Source: Thalassococcus profundi
GTDB lineage: Bacteria; Pseudomonadota; Alphaproteobacteria; Rhodobacterales; Rhodobacteraceae
Reading direction: 5' to 3'
NCBI RefSeq assembly: GCF_003344785.1
Contig: NZ_QPMK01000016.1
Location: 61,875 to 125,874, forward strand
DNA: 64,000 nt
Shown: one piece after another, positions 50,392-62,247 of the stretch
Layout of the letters: each line of letters starts with the position of its first letter
How positions within the stretch are numbered: the first letter of the stretch is position 1
The notes under the pieces: model-generated
What the model was told of the DNA's origin: nothing
The model's database searches: none
Seen by the model: the letters and a program-made list of their open reading frames with translations, nothing else
Made by a program: the position numbers and the translations under genes

Positions 50392-51467
50392 TTTGGTTCG
50401 AGCTTAGGCCCATCGACAGACCATACCCGGCCCATGTCATGTTAGCATGGGCAGAAATTGCGGCACTTGGCATTGAGGCGGTGAAAGTTTCTGATCTTAA
50501 ACTTGACCGAGACGCGCTGCTAGGGACAGCAACAGAAGACGAACGGTTCTCCGAACTGCACGAACTTTTAGAGGAGCCGCAGATAGCTTTTGAACGACTG
50601 AAGGAACTGTTCGAAGATGAAATAAAAGGGGCTGCGATTTCAGCTTTAGATCATGGGTTTGAGTACCCATTCGTTATCGGCCAGAATACTGGGCTGCTTT
50701 TACTTCTGACACCTGACATCGATCAAAACATCGAAGCACTTGCATACCTTGCGATGCAATTTCAGCAACTTCTTCGGCATGAACTCGTCGATGTTTGGAA
50801 GGAAACGCCTAACGGAGTAAAAGATGGTAGGTCCAGCTTTTATAAGCATTTCGATAGTGTTTTCGAGGTTGTCTCAGCGATCTCTGTTGCCCAATACCAT
50901 AACTCGATCCCCTTTTTGATCGGTGATGCGCGTTCAGCCAAGGAAGGGCTACTTCCAGCCATCGACCGGATAGGAGGTTTACTACCTAAAATCCGCAGCA
51001 AGCGGTATGAGGACCTCAACGATAAACAAAAGAACGCCAACGATGGCGGTGTCGATGCTCTCGTCATTGATCTTTACGACACCCCTCCTGCAGCGCGCAT
51101 CGTTGGTGCAACTCGGCAAATGGCAAACCTTGACACTAAGATGATGTCAGGAGATCGAATTATGAGATTTCGCAATTTTTTGATCGACGGGACGGCAGTC
51201 ACTTGGGCTGGCGTTTTCGCGCACTGCGAACCAAGAGGCGACGCGGCTGAGAACAACTGTCACGAGGCAAATTGCCAATATTTTTGGAGAGAACGCTTGT
51301 TGGACCACCTTGACGCGTCACCAATAGGCTCAAGAGCCGAAGCCCGGCAGTTTCTACGGGCGAAGTCTGCCGCTGCGGAGAAGCTTCGCGAGCTTTGCGA
51401 TTTTAGATACGAAGGGGGCTATGGTCCGGTCTTACTTGTGGTAGGCTCAAATTCCGATCGCGTTTGA
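50388..51467 (+). CDS. Putative PD-(D/E)XK-like nuclease partner
   Basis: This 359-residue protein has an unrecognised N-terminal domain and a C-terminal region with NDGGVDALVIDLYD (D223), then IVGATRQMANLDTK (Q244, K251), recalling nuclease cores of the DGGVD...Q...K type. A cysteine/histidine cluster follows (H279, C280, C291, H292, C296) and could bind metal. It starts with GTG within the end of the ParB-like gene. Its 3' end overlaps the convergent D12 methyltransferase by 21 bases. Nuclease activity is inferred, not certain. Confidence 0.55.
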   Translation: MIWFELRPIDRPYPAHVMLAWAEIAALGIEAVKVSDLKLDRDALLGTATEDERFSELHELLEEPQIAFERLKELFEDEIKGAAISALDHGFEYPFVIGQNTGLLLLLTPDIDQNIEALAYLAMQFQQLLRHELVDVWKETPNGVKDGRSSFYKHFDSVFEVVSAISVAQYHNSIPFLIGDARSAKEGLLPAIDRIGGLLPKIRSKRYEDLNDKQKNANDGGVDALVIDLYDTPPAARIVGATRQMANLDTKMMSGDRIMRFRNFLIDGTAVTWAGVFAHCEPRGDAAENNCHEANCQYFWRERLLDHLDASPIGSRAEARQFLRAKSAAAEKLRELCDFRYEGGYGPVLLVVGSNSDRV

Positions 51468-52328
51468 CGCTACCAAAAACTCTCTTTCGTTCCTGCTTGT
51501 GCCAAGGCTATACGGAACCTCAAGCTGATATAAATCTGAGTTTTCGTACAGATCAGCGACTAAATCGCTCCTGTCATAGGTCAAAAGCCAATGCTTGACG
51601 TCTCCTGAGTGAAGGCGACTTGCCAATGCACGGTGATCAGCCTCTTCCATAGAATTGAAGTATAGTCGGGAACCCGCTGCAACGTAGGGCGGGTCAATGA
51701 AATAGAAAGTACTGTTAACCGAATAGTGTTTAACGGACCACTCCAAAAATTCCAATGCATTTCGGTGGGTTATCTCGATTCGGCTGGAGTTTTTTCCTAG
51801 CCAGTCGATTCTTTTTAACATCGTGTCCTTGTAGAACCGTGCATCCAGACGCCATTTGCCATCTTGATTGTACCCTCCAATCGGGCCGGAGCCTACAATG
51901 ATCCCAGCCCTGCTGGTGCGATTTATGAAAAAGGTCGCGAAGCCGAGTTCGAAGCTATACTCGCTGCTGGCTCTCTCAACGGTCTCACGGCAGGCATTCC
52001 AAGTCGCAAGATCCGGTTCTATAGTGGAAAGTCTCTCTTGAAAGCGTTCGTTCTCACGGAGCATCGCTCGCCAGGCTGAGTAGACTCGAATGTCAAGGTC
52101 ATTTAAGATCAAGCTCTCTACCAGGCCATCCTTCAGAAGCCTCAGAGCTGACCCGGCCCCGCCCGCAAACGGCTCCGCAAAGACAGTCATCGGCACTCCG
52201 ATTTCTGCCATGTGTTGTGCAAGGAACGGGGCCAAAAACCCCTTACCGCCTGGATAGCGGAAAGGAGAAACCGCAGATATCGTCCGCGGCCTCTTGTATG
52301 CATCTCGACCTATGCCGCTCACGATCAT
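51447..52328 (-). CDS. D12-class adenine-N6 DNA methyltransferase
   Basis: This 293-residue protein (314 if a GTG at 52391 is used) has the Dam/D12 motifs: SPFRYPGGKGFLAPFL at the start, the AdoMet loop FAEPFAGGAGSA and motif IV IDPPYVAAG. It would methylate adenine in a short DNA site. It is convergent with, and overlaps, the nuclease-like gene, so the three genes may form one modification/restriction unit. GC content is clearly lower than in the phage structural genes. Confidence 0.82.
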   Translation of the reverse strand: MIVSGIGRDAYKRPRTISAVSPFRYPGGKGFLAPFLAQHMAEIGVPMTVFAEPFAGGAGSALRLLKDGLVESLILNDLDIRVYSAWRAMLRENERFQERLSTIEPDLATWNACRETVERASSEYSFELGFATFFINRTSRAGIIVGSGPIGGYNQDGKWRLDARFYKDTMLKRIDWLGKNSSRIEITHRNALEFLEWSVKHYSVNSTFYFIDPPYVAAGSRLYFNSMEEADHRALASRLHSGDVKHWLLTYDRSDLVADLYENSDLYQLEVPYSLGTSRNEREFLVASNAIGI

Positions 52329-52391
52329 TCTCCATCGTCGCAGGAGGTCGATAGCACGGCGAGAAGCCCTTACCAAGGTCTGGCTAGGCAC

Positions 52392-52980
52392 GTTTTCGGC
52401 GTTCTCACTTTGGAGTTACGGAGGTGCCGGTCCGCCAGGCCGAAGTCCAATGGGCGACAGTTAAGCACAGTTGAACGGTTTATAGAATAGCGCAAGGTTG
52501 GTCGGGGCAGATGCGATCGTGTGTTCTAAGAGAAACGGTCCGGCGGCAATATTGGTACCGCAGATCGAACACGCTAGAAAAAATCGCTTCCCAGAAAATT
52601 TCCGAGCTTATGCGATGCGAATTTCGTCAACAGACTGATTTTTATGAGAAAATGCCGTTCTGGGAAGTGCCGACCTAACTGGGAAGCCAACTTCCCAGTT
52701 CCGCAAGCTCACAGGGGCTCCTGATCGGTCCATTCTGATACGGTACAACGGTCATTTAACGTGTATTGAACAGGGCTTAGCCGGATAGGGCCGCCGACAG
52801 CCCCGGAGCGCCAGGTTCGGGCCGAAAAGGCGCATAATGGGGCATATGGGCAGCTCTGCAATGTCAATGCACTCGTCGATGACCGCGCTTGGCCCACACT
52901 CTGGAAAGCCTTGTTTTACTGGCCGATCCGGGCACTTCCCGGGTCACATAGGCTGTTCCGTCATCACTGTAAGAATGAGT
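52392..52980. other. Gene-free junction with CTGGGAAG repeats
   Basis: No gene is supported here. CTTCCCAG or CTGGGAAG occurs four times (52587, 52660, 52679, 52691); the last two form a perfect 10-base hairpin. AACGGT occurs at about 52474, 52535 and 52747. Such clusters suit transposase or regulator binding at an element end, but the boundary could not be proven. Confidence 0.45.
52677..52700. repeat. Perfect inverted repeat AACTGGGAAG-CCAA-CTTCCCAGTT
   Basis: Two 10-base arms are separated by 4 bases, with two more half-copies at 52587 and 52660. It has no T-run and no gene directly upstream, so it is more like a protein site than a terminator. Confidence 0.6.
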
Positions 52981-52983
52981 GTC

Positions 52984-53114
52984 AATCAACAGTGGCGCGG
53001 TGGATCACCCTCTACAATCACCAGCGGCCTAACGCCGCCCATGGCGGACAGCCGCCCGCCGTGGTCTACTTCAACCAGATCAAAACCGTCCAGCAGGGGC
53101 AGAGAATAGCTTAA
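52984..53114 (+). pseudogene. IS3-type transposase remnant
   Basis: The last 43 codons of an integrase-type transposase can be read, RWITLYNHQRPNAAHGGQPP followed by VVYFNQIK, ending at the TAA at 53112. The frame stays open further upstream but no longer looks like a transposase, so only the C-terminal end survives. It marks old IS activity beside the island. Confidence 0.7.
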
Positions 53115-53982
53115 ATCATCCCGGAAACTGTCCAGGCGATGGGGAGTAGCGCAACGTTTGCCGCACCGCAGCAAGCAGTGAATTGCGCGAGACATACGCA
53201 CCGGCGAATGTTCGATTTCTGTTCCATCTCGGCGAACGGAACTCCGGTCGAAGTGTTTCGGTTGGCCTACCGGAAAATCCATTACTCACAGTGGGTTGCA
53301 AAAAATTCACCAAACGCGAGCAGTCATCAGGTCCGGAGAATATTCGGCTGAGAGAACGAATTTTGGGCCGTCAGCCGACAACGCGGTGCTCAGCCTGACC
53401 CACAAACCCCTTTGAAAACAAAAGAAATTCCGGCCGCGGCCCGAAAAAGAGAACGCTTTCGCAAGAGCAAGTGGCGGAGGGGATGGGACCGGAGTCCAAC
53501 GTTCTCTCGTATAAGCCATTGATCTAGAACCAGACTGCTCAACCAGCCAAGAGACCTCATTGTTTGAACGGCATACCCCCAACACGCAGTTCCTTTTGTC
53601 ACCGACCTTTGGCGTTCCATTACATTCTCGGAACGGAGAGTTGCAGACGTGCCACTTGCTCGTAGGCCAGCGAATATAGGTTGATCATCTCATCGTTCCG
53701 TTTTCCAAGCCGTGAAGCACGCAGCACGTTGGAAATCAATGCATCCTGATCTTAGATCGCCAAGCCTCCGACTCCCATATCCGCTCCGCTGTCCTAAACG
53801 GCTTCGCCGCGCTCAAAATACCTATCACAAGGCCTATCGGATAAGTGCGCCGGTGGACAGGAGTGGTCCGGCTTCATGAACCTTGCGCAACAACGGGCAT
53901 CGGGACGGTCCAATATTCTACGAGGAAATCAAGAAGTATCTCAGTATTTTTGGCTGCAAGGCTTTGCGCGTTTGGCTCAAGG
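53115..53982. other. Gene-free decayed stretch
   Basis: These 868 bases contain only short frames of mixed composition on both strands and nothing recognisable. They follow the transposase remnant and precede the prpF-type gene, and look like degraded island DNA. Confidence 0.4.
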
Positions 53983-55160
53983 TCACGCGTCTTTACTTGG
54001 TGGCGGAGGAACAAGCACACTGCCTTCCATCAAGCGCCGCGATGTCCGGAATACCGTGGCGCGCTCGACCTGCCATCCGGTATCGTCTTTCAGAACCTGA
54101 GCCTTCACCGGCATCACACCTGAGGAATGGCCGATCCTGACCAGATCTCCTAGCTCGGAGCCAGCGGTGTCGGCAACACAGCTGCCAGCGATGCCCGCGG
54201 CGACGCCCGTGCACATGGCGCCCGTGAGTGTCACCGCGCGATGCGCCTGGCCCATGGAAATCATCCGCACGGCGATGTCGAAGTCGTCTGCGGCGATCTC
54301 CTCCCCGGCGGTGCTTACATAGGCCCGCGGTGCCGCGACCATCGCGATCTTGGGGCTGCCGGCAAGGGTACGCGCCGCGTTGGTGTCGGGCGCCAGCCCC
54401 ACTCTCACGCTGGCAACGCAACGGATGGCCTCTAGTCGTGCCATGACGTCGCCGCGCGCCTCGATGTCGTCCGGTGTCTCGTAGCCGGTCAGGCCCATCG
54501 TTTCGGCGTGAACGAAGACCACCGCATTTGTGGCATCCACCAACGACGCCGTCACGGGGCCGTCCAGGATCGGATCGTCGAGGGTGTCGAGCACAGTGCC
54601 GGTCGGCAGGAGCCGACCGGTTCCGGCGCCTCCGGGATCGAGAAAATCGAGCTGGATCGGAGCCCCTGATCCGGCGACGCCGGGATTCACGAAGTCGCCC
54701 TCGACCAGCGGCAGGCCATCCTGCACCTGGAACCGGCTCTCGATGATCTTGGATGTGTTGGTGTTGTGGATCCTGATGACCGTTTCGCCATCGTCCGTCG
54801 AAACAAGGCCCTCTTCGACGCAAAAGGGACCGATGGCCGAGGACATGTTCCCGCAATTCGCACTGTAGTCCGGAACGTCGCCGGTCACGGGGATCTGGAT
54901 AAAGGTGTAGTCCACGTCAGCATCCGGCCGGGTCGGTGGTCCAATCACGCAGATCTTCGACAGCGACGAGACACCGCCGCCCAGGCCGTCGAGCTGGCGG
55001 CGCCCGGAATCCGGGCTGCCGATGGCGCGCAGGAAGATCCGGTGCCGTTCGGCCTCATCCTCGGGCAGATCGCGGGCGTGGAGGATGATCGCCTTGCTGG
55101 TGCCGCCGCGCATGAAGACGGCCGGGATGCGCAACTGGCGGACGGTGTGCCTGGTCATGG

Positions 55161-55164
<4 letters not shown>
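53983..55164 (-). CDS. prpF: PrpF-family isomerase (2-methylaconitate type)
   Basis: This 393-residue protein belongs to the PrpF family: RIPAVFMRGGTSKAI at the start, SANCGNMSSAIGPF in the middle and GHSSGVMPVKA near the end. PrpF isomerises the double bond of 2-methylaconitate or trans-aconitate-like acids and works with Fe-S dehydratases. The ATG at 55164 overlaps the aconitase stop as ATGA. It is the last gene of the leftward operon. The true substrate here depends on the acid imported by TctCBA. Confidence 0.85.
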
Positions 55165-57842
<2,678 letters not shown>

Positions 57843-57879
57843 GGTGTCTCCCTTGTCTGACCCTCGGGCCATCGCGTGG

Positions 57880-58884
57880 TCACTCCGGCAATAGGACCGG
57901 CCGATATCCAGCGCCCGTTTCATAGCGTTTGGCGATCCGGTCGGGATCGAGGTAGCGGGCTTCGAGGGCGCGGACGGTGCCGATGCCCGAGAAGTCGTAC
58001 CAATTCTCGACCGGGTGGCCTTCGAGCGCGGCGATGTGCTCGATCTCGTATTGCGTGCCCCGATTGCGCAGCCCTGCGAGGAAATCGATCTGGGCGCGCA
58101 CACCGGCCCGGATCGATGCCAGCGGAAAGATCACCAGCGCGTAGCCCATCGCCTGCACGTCTTCTATCGGCAGCTTGGGGGTCGTCCGCGCCCTGGCATA
58201 GCCGCCCATGTTGAACATCTTCGGTCCCGGCACCTCGGCGGCGAAGCGTGCGTATTCCTCGGCCGACAGAAGCGCGTCGGGAAAGATCATGTCCGCCCCG
58301 GCGGCCGCGTAGAGCCGCCCGCGCCGGATGGCCTCATCCAGCCCGTGGGGTCCCCGCGCGTCGGTTCTGGCGATCACCAGCATCCGCTCTTCCTGCGGTC
58401 CGGTGCTGCGCGCGTCGAGAGCGGCCTGGATCTTGCCCACCATGTCCTGGGCCGGAATGACCTCCTTGCCGGCAATGGAACCGCACCGCTTGGGGCTGAC
58501 CTGGTCCTCGATCTGCATCGCGGATGCGCCGGCGGCGTCGAATTCGCGGACGGTGCGGATTACGTTGATCGCGTTCCCGTAGCCATCGTCAGCGTCGAAT
58601 ATTACCGGCAGCCCGGTCGCCTCGACCAAGAAGCGGGCCATCATGGCGGTTTCGGTCAGGGTCAGCAGGCCGACATCCGGCTTTCCCGTCAGGCTGTTGG
58701 CGACACCGGAGCCCGTCATGTAGACGGCGGGAAATCCGGCCTCCTCCACCAGACGCGCGGTCATGCCATTGTCCGCACCCGGTGCCACCACGATCCCCTG
58801 CGCGGCGAGCGCCTCCCGCAGTCGTCTGCGGCGCAGGGCAGGGGGCACGGGCGACAGCCATCGGTCAACGTGATCAGACGGCAT
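57880..58884 (-). CDS. Isocitrate lyase / PEP mutase superfamily lyase 1
   Basis: This 334-residue TIM-barrel enzyme has the family motif KRCG (QVSPKRCGSIAGKE), metal-binding DADDGYGN and QIEDQ. It differs from lyase 2 by a longer C terminus and an N-terminal arginine-rich leader. Possible reactions are cleavage of a 2-methylisocitrate- or dimethylmalate-like acid, or oxaloacetate decarboxylation. It overlaps the next gene by 11 bases. Confidence 0.8.
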   Translation of the reverse strand: MPSDHVDRWLSPVPPALRRRRLREALAAQGIVVAPGADNGMTARLVEEAGFPAVYMTGSGVANSLTGKPDVGLLTLTETAMMARFLVEATGLPVIFDADDGYGNAINVIRTVREFDAAGASAMQIEDQVSPKRCGSIAGKEVIPAQDMVGKIQAALDARSTGPQEERMLVIARTDARGPHGLDEAIRRGRLYAAAGADMIFPDALLSAEEYARFAAEVPGPKMFNMGGYARARTTPKLPIEDVQAMGYALVIFPLASIRAGVRAQIDFLAGLRNRGTQYEIEHIAALEGHPVENWYDFSGIGTVRALEARYLDPDRIAKRYETGAGYRPVLLPE

Positions 58885-59734
58885 AGGCCTTGTCCCGGTC
58901 GAGCCAGGTCTTGGTGCCGATGATTTCTTCCCGGTCGGAAAAGGAGACCATGTAGTCCTGGTAGGCCTCGGAAGAGCCTTCGCGCTTGATCGCCGCCAGC
59001 GTCTGCTCCATCGCGAACAGCGCCGCGCGCTGCAGATCGCTGGGGATGATGACCAGGTTGTAACCCAGTTCGCCCAGCCGGTCCGACGGCATCAGCGGGG
59101 TCTTCCCGCCTGCGAACATGTTGACCAGCTTGGGATAGGGCAGCAGCTCCGCGATGCGTTCGATCTGCTCGACACTGGTCGGCGCCTCGACAAAGATGAC
59201 GTCCGCTCCGGCCTCCATGTAGGCATGCGCGCGGTCGATGGTGGCGTCGAAGCCTTCGACGGCAAGCCCGTCCGTGCGCGCGATCAGAACCAGGTCGGTA
59301 TCGGTAGCGGCATCCTTAACCGCGCGGATTTTCTGGGTCATTTCGCGGGTTGGGACAATCGACTTGTCGTCGTAATGTCCGCAGCGTTTCGGGAACTGCT
59401 GGTCCTCGAGATGAAAGCCCGCAACGCCTGCGCGTTCGAACGCCCGCACCATGTGCTGTGCGTTGAGGGCGTTGCCATAGCCGGTGTCTGCATCGGCAAT
59501 CACCGGTATATCGACCGCATCGACCATGGTGGCCAGCCGCTCGGTAATCTCGGACATGCTCATCAGGCCGAGGTCGGGAATGCCGGTACTGCGCGAGATC
59601 GCGCCGCCGCTGGCATAGACCGCAGGAAAGCCCGCGCGCTCGATCATCCGGGCCGAGATGCCGTCATAGCCACCCGGCGCCACCACCGGGCCACCTTCGG
59701 CCATCAACTGGCGCAACCGTGTTGATGCTTTCAT
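58874..59734 (-). CDS. Isocitrate lyase / PEP mutase superfamily lyase 2
   Basis: This 286-residue TIM-barrel lyase contains DADTGYGN, HLEDQQFPKRCGHYDDK and the active-site ARTDGLA. The KRCGH motif and length match 2-methylisocitrate or 2,3-dimethylmalate lyases, which split a C-C bond to give pyruvate or succinate-type products. GAAGGGAGA precedes the ATG at 59734. It is the first enzyme gene after the regulator, which lies 20 bases upstream. Confidence 0.85.
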   Translation of the reverse strand: MKASTRLRQLMAEGGPVVAPGGYDGISARMIERAGFPAVYASGGAISRSTGIPDLGLMSMSEITERLATMVDAVDIPVIADADTGYGNALNAQHMVRAFERAGVAGFHLEDQQFPKRCGHYDDKSIVPTREMTQKIRAVKDAATDTDLVLIARTDGLAVEGFDATIDRAHAYMEAGADVIFVEAPTSVEQIERIAELLPYPKLVNMFAGGKTPLMPSDRLGELGYNLVIIPSDLQRAALFAMEQTLAAIKREGSSEAYQDYMVSFSDREEIIGTKTWLDRDKAYAV

Positions 59735-59754
59735 TGTGGGTCTCCCTTCGTTCT

Positions 59755-60483
59755 TCATGTTCGTGCCTGCAGTCCGCCCGGGACGAGATCGGTCGGTACG
59801 GTCCCTTCGTCCTCGTCGCACGCCCAGTCGGGTTCGAAGACGGTGAGCGCCGCGCCGATGTGCCGGCGCATCAGCATTTCCGCCAGTTCGCCGTCGCGAT
59901 CCTCGAGCGCCCCGAAGATGCGCCAGTGTTCCTGCAGGGCGCGGCGCGCGCGCCCGGGCTTGGACTTGTGCTGGTTCCGGTAGAGCTTGAGAAGCTGGTA
60001 AAGGTCGTCGCACAGCAGCGACACGATCATCTCGTTCTTCGACCCACGTGCGATCCGGTCGTGGAAATCCCAGTCCCGGCGGTTCTGGCTGTAGTCGTCG
60101 CTGTCGCGCACGTAGGCCTCGTGCGCCTCGAGCATCTGCCGCAGCTCGGCAAGCTCCGTGTCGGTCATGTTCTGCGCCGCCAGACGGCAGGCCATGCCTT
60201 CGAGCGACTCGCGGACCTGGTAGATTCCCCGCAGTTTCGGGCCGGTCAGTCGCACGACCCGCACCCCCCGCTGAGAGATTCTCTCGACCAGGCGGCGTTC
60301 TTCAAGGCGGCGCATCGCCTCGCGCAGCGGGCCGCGGCTCATACCGAAACGCTCGGCCAGCTCGACCTCGAGCATGCGCATGCCAGGAGGCAATTCGCCA
60401 CTGATGATGGAACTGGCAAGCGCCTCATAGGCCTGGTCAGCGAGCGTTCCGGTTTTGGCCAGGGCGGGGTCAACGATCGACAT
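59755..60483 (-). CDS. GntR family (FCD) transcriptional regulator
   Basis: This 242-residue regulator has an N-terminal winged HTH (AYEALASSIISGELPPG, MSRGPLREAMRRLEE) and a C-terminal FCD ligand-binding domain (histidine in WDFHDRI, then a helical body). FCD regulators usually sense the substrate or an intermediate of the adjacent pathway. It heads the leftward lyase-aconitase-prpF operon and is divergent from tctC. Operator 60493 lies 9 bases before its ATG, so autoregulation is likely. A GTG at 60492 is an alternative start. Confidence 0.88.
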   Translation of the reverse strand: MSIVDPALAKTGTLADQAYEALASSIISGELPPGMRMLEVELAERFGMSRGPLREAMRRLEERRLVERISQRGVRVVRLTGPKLRGIYQVRESLEGMACRLAAQNMTDTELAELRQMLEAHEAYVRDSDDYSQNRRDWDFHDRIARGSKNEMIVSLLCDDLYQLLKLYRNQHKSKPGRARRALQEHWRIFGALEDRDGELAEMLMRRHIGAALTVFEPDWACDEDEGTVPTDLVPGGLQART

Positions 60484-60492
60484 GAGCCTCAC

Positions 60493-60633
60493 AATGTCAA
60501 CATTTCACACGCTTCAAGCCTAGCGCCCCGGAAAAAGATTCGTCAATACCGTTGTTACGCCTATGTAAAATAATGGAAAATTGACTGTTGACATTTCTGC
60601 CTCGGTCGGTCGAACATCAATAATGTTGACATT
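60493..60633. promoter_or_regulatory. Three AATGTTGACATT operators in the divergent gntR-tctC region
   Basis: AATGTCAACATT lies at 60493-60504 (reverse orientation), ACTGTTGACATT at 60584-60595 and AATGTTGACATT at 60622-60633. The TGT-N2-ACA core fits FCD-type GntR operators. Site 1 lies against the regulator start and sites 2 and 3 lie upstream of tctC, so the regulator should control both directions. Confidence 0.82.
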
Positions 60634-60675
60634 AATACGCGAAAGCGGGTCAATACAGCAGAGGAGGAGAATTCG

Positions 60676-61683
60676 ATGACCAACAGGAATCTGGACGTGT
60701 CACGCCGCGCGGGCATGGCGCTCTTGCTGTCGGCGGCCGTGGTTTTGCCATCGCAGGTCGCGGCGCAAGACGATGCCTGGCCCGAGCGCCCCATAACCTT
60801 CGTGGTGGGCTTCGGTGTCGGTGGCAGCGCGGACCGAACGGCGCGCGCCTTGGCGCAGTACATGACTGAAGAGATCGGCCAGCCAATCACCGTGGTGAAC
60901 CGCGAAGGCGCAGGCGGCCAGCTTGCCGCGACCTATGTCCTGGCCCAGCCCGCCGACGGCTATACGCTCCTGGCCACGGCGATCTCGCCCTACCTTGCGA
61001 ATTCCATCCTGAACACCGGCGCCGATTACACGCTGGACGATTTCGCCTTCATCAACGGGCAGTGGTCGGACAACGACCTGATCGCGGCGAGCACGGAATC
61101 CGGGATCGACTCGGTGGCGGGCATGATCAACGCGATCCGGGACAATCCCGGCGAACACAGCGTCAGCGTCGTGACCGGATCGGCCGGCGAGCTGTCCACC
61201 TACATCCTCCTGGACACGGCGGGCATTCCCGCCGAGAATCTGAACGTCGTGACCTACGAAAGCGGCGGGGCGGCACGGGCTGCCGCGGCCGGCGGGCAGG
61301 TCGACTTCACCATTCTGGGCGCCGAAGGCAGTGACGCGATCCGCGACATGATCACGCCGCTGGCCGTGATCGCCGAAGAGCCGCTCGCGGCCTGGGACGG
61401 CGTTCCCGTGGTGAACGATGCCCTGGCAGAGGTCGATCTCGAGATGCCGGTGGTCAGCGGCTCCATTCGCGGCCTCGCGGCGTCGGCGGAGCTCCCCGAG
61501 CAGTATCCCGACCGCTGGGAAAAGATCGTCTCGGCCTACGAACGCACGATGCAGGATCCCGAGTTCATCGCGCACCTCGAGGAAAACGAGATCGGCACCG
61601 ACTGGCTCGGGCCGGAGCGGACGACCAAACGGGTCAAGTCGAACTTCGAGATTCTCAAGCAATACGGCGCCCTCGTACAGTGA
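60676..61683 (+). CDS. tctC: TctC, solute-binding protein of a tripartite tricarboxylate transporter
   Basis: This 335-residue periplasmic binding protein has a signal peptide (residues 1-30, ending QVAAQD) and the family segments WPERPITFVVGFGVGG and REGAGGQLAATYVLAQPADGYTLL. TctC proteins capture di- or tricarboxylates and deliver them to TctAB, driven by an ion gradient. AGGAGG precedes the ATG at 60676. Expression is probably set by the AATGTTGACATT sites just upstream. Confidence 0.92.
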   Translation: MTNRNLDVSRRAGMALLLSAAVVLPSQVAAQDDAWPERPITFVVGFGVGGSADRTARALAQYMTEEIGQPITVVNREGAGGQLAATYVLAQPADGYTLLATAISPYLANSILNTGADYTLDDFAFINGQWSDNDLIAASTESGIDSVAGMINAIRDNPGEHSVSVVTGSAGELSTYILLDTAGIPAENLNVVTYESGGAARAAAAGGQVDFTILGAEGSDAIRDMITPLAVIAEEPLAAWDGVPVVNDALAEVDLEMPVVSGSIRGLAASAELPEQYPDRWEKIVSAYERTMQDPEFIAHLEENEIGTDWLGPERTTKRVKSNFEILKQYGALVQ

Positions 61684-61751
61684 CGCGATCTTTGGAATGT
61701 GGGGCGCTGCCCCGCATTCCGACGCCCAATCCTTGTCAATCGAGGCCCTGA

Positions 61752-62240
61752 ATGACCGTCCAAGACGCGAAACGCAGCATAGACTGGGGGCATCTTGCCC
61801 TTCTGGTCGTTCTAGCCGGCATCACTGTCTGGTACCTGCACGACGCATGGTCGGCGTCGTCGCGCGTCAAGAACCTCATCCTCGTGCTGCCGGCGAGCAT
61901 CCTGGCGCTGCTTCTCGCGGCGGGGATCGCTCTGGGCGTCATCCTGCGCCCCGCGTTGGGCAAGGCAGAGCCCGAAGCCGAGGAAGCGGACACCGCGCCG
62001 GTCGGGTATCGCGACAGGTTCTATCCGCTGATCCTGATGGCGATCTTCGCCCTATACATCCTGACGCTATCGGTCACCGGCTTCGATGTCGGGTCCGCGC
62101 TTTTCGTGTTCGTCGCCCTGATCGTCGACGGCGAGCGCCGACCGATTTTCCTGTTCCTGTACCCCGTCGTTCTCGCGGCCTTCTGCACGCTGCTGTTTCG
62201 CTGGCTTCTGCCCTATCCGATGACAACGCTCTTCCTGTGA
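61752..62240 (+). CDS. tctB: TctB, small membrane subunit of the transporter
   Basis: This 162-residue protein has four membrane segments (LALLVVLAGITVWYL, LVLPASILALLLAAGIALG, FYPLILMAIFALYILTLS, LFLYPVVLAAFCTLLF), the usual TctB layout. It lies 68 bases after tctC and 7 bases before tctA. TctB and TctA form the membrane channel of the tripartite transporter. Confidence 0.88.
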   Translation: MTVQDAKRSIDWGHLALLVVLAGITVWYLHDAWSASSRVKNLILVLPASILALLLAAGIALGVILRPALGKAEPEAEEADTAPVGYRDRFYPLILMAIFALYILTLSVTGFDVGSALFVFVALIVDGERRPIFLFLYPVVLAAFCTLLFRWLLPYPMTTLFL

Positions 62241-62247
62241 GGATACA

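Noticed and set aside
12833..52643. Similar direct repeats CAGCAGACGATTTTT (12833) and CAACAGACTGATTTTT (52628) as element boundaries
   Set aside because: The match is imperfect with a gap. Direct repeats are not the end structure of a MuA-type element, so it was not used to set the limits.
12594..52718. GGGGC at 12594-12598 (before TG) and at 52714-52718 (after CA) as a 5-base target duplication of the prophage
   Set aside because: With dozens of TG and CA dinucleotides in the two flanks, a 5-base match is expected by chance, and the sequences inside the two ends are not similar.
53390..53620. A 76-codon leftward ORF in the decayed junction
   Set aside because: No ribosome site, no recognisable family and poor codon character in a stretch of degraded DNA.
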